DNA of 64,000 bases from Crotalaria pallida (taxonomy: Eukaryota > Streptophyta > Magnoliopsida > Fabales > Fabaceae). Each line of letters opens with the position of its first letter. Position 1 is the first letter of the stretch. The DNA lies in assembly GCA_037953625.1 (NCBI GenBank), contig CM075650.1:144985206-145049205 (forward strand), written 5' to 3'. The notes under the pieces are model-generated. The model worked only from the letters and a program-made list of their open reading frames with translations, had not been told where the DNA came from and ran no database searches. Below are positions 60,235 through 64,000 of the stretch, one piece after another. A program made the translations under genes and the position numbers.

Positions 60235-60430
60235 ACCATTTCACTATTGAAACGACATATCACTTCACCCGTTGAAACGACATATCACTTCATAGTTGAA
60301 ACGACATATCATTTTACTATTAAAACAACATATCACTTATTGTTGAAATGACATATTCCTTCACTGTTGAGACGACATATCACTTTATTATTGAAATGAC
60401 ACGTCAATGTTGAAAAGATATATCGCTTGT
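60235..60430 (+). repeat. Tandem repeat 'gttgaaacgacatatcactt', about 8 imperfect copies
   Basis: Repeated units of about 20-25 bp with variants (gttgaaatgacatattcctt, gttgagacgacatatcac). This is minisatellite-like, common inside Helitrons. Confidence 0.8.
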
Positions 60431-60898
60431 AATAATTTTTTTAAATTTTAAGAATATTAATTTTAAATTACTCGGAAAAAATAATATCACCAAGAGATAT
60501 ATTGTTTCAAATTAAATATCACCAAAAGTATATTGTTTCAAACTAATGCATAATTGGGTGCAATTATTCGATACAATAAAATGGTGCATTATTTGATCAT
60601 GAGAAAAACAAATTGTCAACTAATGCACCTTATTAATACACATGTACACATAAATTAATGCACCTACTCTATTGCACTAATTTATTGCAAGAGAAACGGA
60701 CACATATACTTCCTTTATTAAAAAAAAAAACTATATTAAAAAATAATTCTTTCATTTATAAATTTTTTTATTTTTTATCAATTTTAAACAATAATTCTAA
60801 TTCATATAATTTTAAAAATATTTCTGAAATGTAAAATGTTTAAACTTTAATCATCGATAAATAAAAAACTTATAACCCGTACACGGGATAAATGCTAG

Positions 60899-61440
60899 TA
60901 TCAATATATCATTAAACGGGTATCACATATCACTTCTTCTACCAAGCACATTTTTTAAACAAATTTTGGTTTAAAATTAGGCATCCTGAATTATCACTCA
61001 TTGAATCAATCACTTACTACTTCTTTCAATTGCCTGTCATAATTAATGTTAACGGAATAACATAATAATTACATAAACATAAACATAAATCTGAAAACAA
61101 AAATTAAAAATTAAAAAGCGGGAGCAATATAGTTGCAACTGTTAAATATACATTTTGTTTTTAAGTACTGTTAAATATACATTAGAGAAAAGTTGACCAG
61201 CCAATCTTTTAAATTACACAAGAGTTATATCCACCATAAAATGCAAAATCAAGGGGAGCACGAACATTGCAAAATTAATAGCATAACTTAACATTACACA
61301 ACTAAATAAGAATACATCCGGGCAAATACTACAGATGGTGCTTGGCTTGTTGGCTTACCAAAAGCTAAGCAGCTCTTTAGTCAGGAAAGTTGATACAAAG
61401 TCTTTCCTGATACAAAGTTTTTCCATCACCAAACAGTGCC
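60899..61440. other. Intergenic and CPR5 3' flank
   Basis: AT-rich. The last 200 bp or so probably hold the CPR5 3' UTR. No other gene seen. Confidence 0.4.
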
Positions 61441-63476
61441 TTAAAACTCAGGTTCGCTGTAAGATGATGATACGAAAAAATGGTCTTTCCATTGACCTAG
61501 GGTAGCAAAAGGCATGGTACCACAAAACACCGGTAGAAACAGGACCAAAGTAGCATAGAACAAACACTGGCGAATCCAATACGGAAAAAATGTACTCTGC
61601 TTCGTTGTTTTCAATGCGGTGACTGGTCCATGAAGGATTGGGTACAAAGTGGATGTGAAAACAATCGATAGGAAATGCAGCAAGCACAGAATCTCCCAGT
61701 ATATGAGCCACACATAACCATTCCCTCCCAGTGTACCTACACATAGCTTGCCACAATATCCACAACCAATTCCTAACATCAAAAAGATGAAAGTAATTGG
61801 CATAGTCTGTGATGACAGTGATGACCGCTGGACGAACAAATATGCAATGGCGACGATCATCAAGACACCAAATAGCATTCGACTCATTACTTGAACTTGG
61901 CACATAACAACATGCAACCTTGAATTGAAAGAGGATACTGACTTAGGAGTCCACCAGGAAGAAGGTTCCTAAAAAGGGAAGATAAAAAAAATCATTAATA
62001 TTTCCCAATTGAGCAAAGGCAATGCTGCAAAATAATATGGAGCTGAAATCACTCGTAGTACTGTCATAATTGACACAAAAATCTTAAACACAGCCTGATT
62101 TCTTACTAATTATTTTTCAATCTCCAAATTTAGAGCAAAGATGCTTAGACTTTAAGAGCAATGATCACTAGCTAGTTCATACTCCATATCACATGAAAAG
62201 GATTCCTCAATGAAATTCATGAAACGTCTGCTGGTGAAGTTATTAGTATACTTCGCCACACTGATTATAGCTTTAACTAAAGAAAAAAAAAATTGTTAAA
62301 CCAAAGCATAATGCAATAGCTTCATGTGCATTGAACCAACTGGAAGCACAAAACAGTACAGATATACTTGCCTCGGTTGATGGTGTACATGATCCAGTAG
62401 CTTCAGCAATCCGTTCATAGGAATAAACATAAGCAGCATACAGAAGCAAGAATGACATAACCAGCAGACCAGCGATAAGACAGTCTACACACTTCTTCTT
62501 CAGTTCACCATATCTCATATCTTCTAACTGATTCTTAAACTTTTCAGCTTTGAAAGATGCCTTTGACACTCCCATGGCTAACTTTGACCGCTCTAGATTA
62601 TTCAAATCGTAGTTGAGAGCCAATTGTGTCTCTTTCAATTTCAATTTTTTCATTGCAAGGCCAAGTTCGAATGTCTTGAGGTCATTAGAACGACATTGCT
62701 CCACAACAGATTTCTCAAAAGAACTAATCACAGGATTATTGACTACACATCTAGATGATGTGGATGAAAAAGGAACCATTAGGTTTGATGGGTCATGCGG
62801 AGCAAGACCACGACTAACTGAATCCACGTGAAAGGTCTCCTTGACCTCTTCAACATATCTAATTGATTGATCTAGGATTTGAGAATTCGAAAATGCCCCT
62901 GAATGAGCATCCTCTTTGAGGACATCACTTGAGCAGTCTCCTTTATCAAGAGTCAATTTAGAACTTGGAATTTCCATCTTCGTGGTATTAATTTTATTTC
63001 CTTCGTTGCTTGTAGACGATTCATAAATTAATCTAAGAGTACTCAAAGTGCTACAAAAAGATTGTTCAAAGTTCCTTGTCAAACCATCTAGCTTGTCTCC
63101 AAAAACCTGTCGTCGGATAGTAGTAGTCAAAACAAAGTGGCACACAAAGACTACTTTAGCAAAATGGACTTCGCTTAATGTTGACATGAACATCTAGATA
63201 AATGTAGTCAAATCGCAATCACGGAGTGAATCAGAATGATGTCTGGCTTACATTGGTTAGAGATTCTTTGATAGCTGACGTGCACATCTACAAGGGAGAC
63301 AAACAGTGGAACGGACAATGTTCAAATCAATAAAATTACCAGCACATGTCAAGCAGACATATCAGTATAGCATGATATTCCAATGTGTTATAGTTTGATA
63401 ATGTTAGCATAAGAAATGGGAGAAAATTACCGACGAAAGATGATCGGGAGACATAGTTTCTGCTGCTGCATCTCTT
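61441..63476 (-). CDS. CPR5: CPR5 nuclear-envelope protein, C-terminal part (5' exons outside window)
   Basis: Exons in the window: 63431-63476 (ends DAAAETMSPDHLSS), 63252-63287 (MCTSAIKESLTN), 62372-63106 and 61441-61968 (TAA). Phases are consistent. The third starts VFGDKLDGLTRNFEQSF, has a variable middle, then a helical coiled-coil-like block (ELGLAMKKLKLKETQLAL ... EKFKNQLEDM) and a first membrane helix (IAGLLVMSFLLLYAAYVYSY). The last exon adds four more (for example MLFGVLMIVAIAYLFVQ and MPITFIFLMLGIGCGYCGKL) and ends GQWKDHF... This order matches CPR5. By family knowledge CPR5 is a nucleoporin-like membrane protein that restrains effector-triggered immunity, cell death and endoreduplication. 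The intron between the last two exons has a GC donor (GAG/gcaagt). The N-terminal exons should lie beyond position 64000. Confidence 0.93.
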
Positions 63477-63558
63477 CTATACAATACCTAAAAAAACACA
63501 TTCAACACACAAGATCAAGCAATATTTGTAAAATTTTTACACTTACCCGAAATGATTA

Positions 63559-63655
63559 GGACAGCCCAATGCACGAGGCTATCACCTAATGGGGTCCGGG
63601 AAGGGTAGATGCACGCAACCATAGCCCCACAAGCAGAGAGGCTGTTTCCAGAATT
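63559..63655 (-). mobile_element. SINE fragment in a CPR5 intron
   Basis: On the plus strand it reads ggacagcccaatgcacgagg ... ggggtccgggaagggtagat ... agaggctgtttccag. This is the reverse complement of a widespread plant tRNA-derived SINE body. The promoter end is truncated after 'ctgtttcca'. Confidence 0.6.
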
Positions 63656-63799
63656 GATGTTTTTTAGCCATTATCTCTCATGAAAGAAAGTACATTATAG
63701 GAGTTCATATAAGACATCTATCATCATTATTTGAGTTAAAACAAAACAGATCTCAATGAAGCAACAATTTAAAGCTATAAACGTATTCAACTGTTGGTT

Positions 63800-64000
63800 T
63801 GATGGGATGCACATCATGGTAGTACTTGGCGCACCAACAAAATAGAATGAAATAGGACGTCCTGTTATGCTCTTTGGTTTTGTTCTTTATAGCGGAACCA
63901 AAATCTTATGTTATGCTCTGTTCTATTTACAGAGAGCATACCAATCACAGAACAGAACTCATATTCTGTTCTAGTCCTGTTACGCCAGGTCTACCAAGCA
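63800..64000. repeat. 'ctgttctatt' repeat at the right edge
   Basis: It contains gcggaaccaaaat, gctctgttctattt and an inverted phrase ending tctaccaagca. It is related to the repeat at 27520-27735. It runs to or past the window edge. Confidence 0.35.

Larger units (their letters stand above)
58648..60898 (+). mobile_element. Helitron-like complex (non-autonomous)
   Basis: The right end has the Helitron 3' hallmark: hairpin CCCGTACACGGG (60876-60887), then ataaatg, then CTAG (60895-60898) followed by T. The candidate 5' end TCAAACACTATTATAT follows A at 58648. Near-copies of that 5' end recur at 59309 (split by MITE 7) and 60108, so several copies may be joined. No Rep/helicase frame is present. 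Two tandem-repeat blocks lie inside. Confidence 0.6.

Noticed and set aside
1..64000. CRISPR arrays, bacterial operons, tRNA or rRNA genes
   Set aside because: None seen. tRNA-like boxes occur only in SINE heads followed by SINE bodies and A-rich tails.

Overview
The window is nuclear DNA from a flowering plant. The evidence is four multi-exon genes with GT-AG introns (one intron is GC-AG), AT-rich intergenic DNA, and a dense load of plant transposons: Ty1/copia, LINE, SINE, Stowaway-type MITEs, MULE-type fold-backs, hAT and Helitron. A dicot is clear from the gene families. A legume is my best guess from the style of the 'ggtccct / aattggtac' fold-back repeats, but the sequence does not prove it.

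Layout. 1-6.1 kb: a decayed Ty1/copia element (+ strand) with its polypurine tract and 3' LTR, then several fold-back repeats. 6.3-8.9 kb (+): a two-exon gene for a 164-aa single-pass membrane protein that I do not recognise by name. 8.9-15 kb: intergenic DNA with a MITE cluster, a SINE with an 18-bp target duplication and the 3' end of a LINE. 15.1-19.9 kb (-): a structurally complete, recently inserted but coding-dead copia element, with both LTRs, PBS, PPT and a 5-bp target duplication. 20-23.4 kb: MITEs, a SINE, and a roughly 750-bp and a 95-bp tandem duplication. 24.1-24.4 kb (+): a small gene resembling plant elicitor peptide precursors (PROPEP). 24.8-25.5 kb: two nested MULE-type elements, each with a 9-bp target duplication. 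26.2-26.5 kb: a long fold-back.

27.1-28.9 kb (-): a five-exon gene for a predicted plastid membrane protein of 246 aa. 29.1-29.6 kb: a MITE nested in another MITE. 30.9-41.1 kb (-): RKP (SPRY plus RING E3 ubiquitin ligase, 10 coding exons, 1272 aa), with a spliced 5' leader that carries a 29-codon upstream ORF. 42-49.9 kb: repeats, including a MULE-type fold-back with a 9-bp target duplication and a Helitron-like end. 50.1-54.5 kb (+): HIT4 (14 exons, 346 aa). 55-61 kb: MITEs, an hAT-type element with an 8-bp target duplication and a Helitron-like complex. 61.4-63.5 kb (-): the 3' part of CPR5, whose 5' exons lie beyond the right edge.

The genes are independent transcription units; nothing suggests an operon or biosynthetic cluster. 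By family knowledge, RKP acts on cyclin-dependent kinase inhibitors, CPR5 is a nuclear-envelope immune and cell-cycle regulator, HIT4 acts in heat-dependent chromatin silencing, and PROPEPs are danger-signal precursors. Their proximity may be chance. Exon models were built by hand from reading frame, splice consensus and family similarity.
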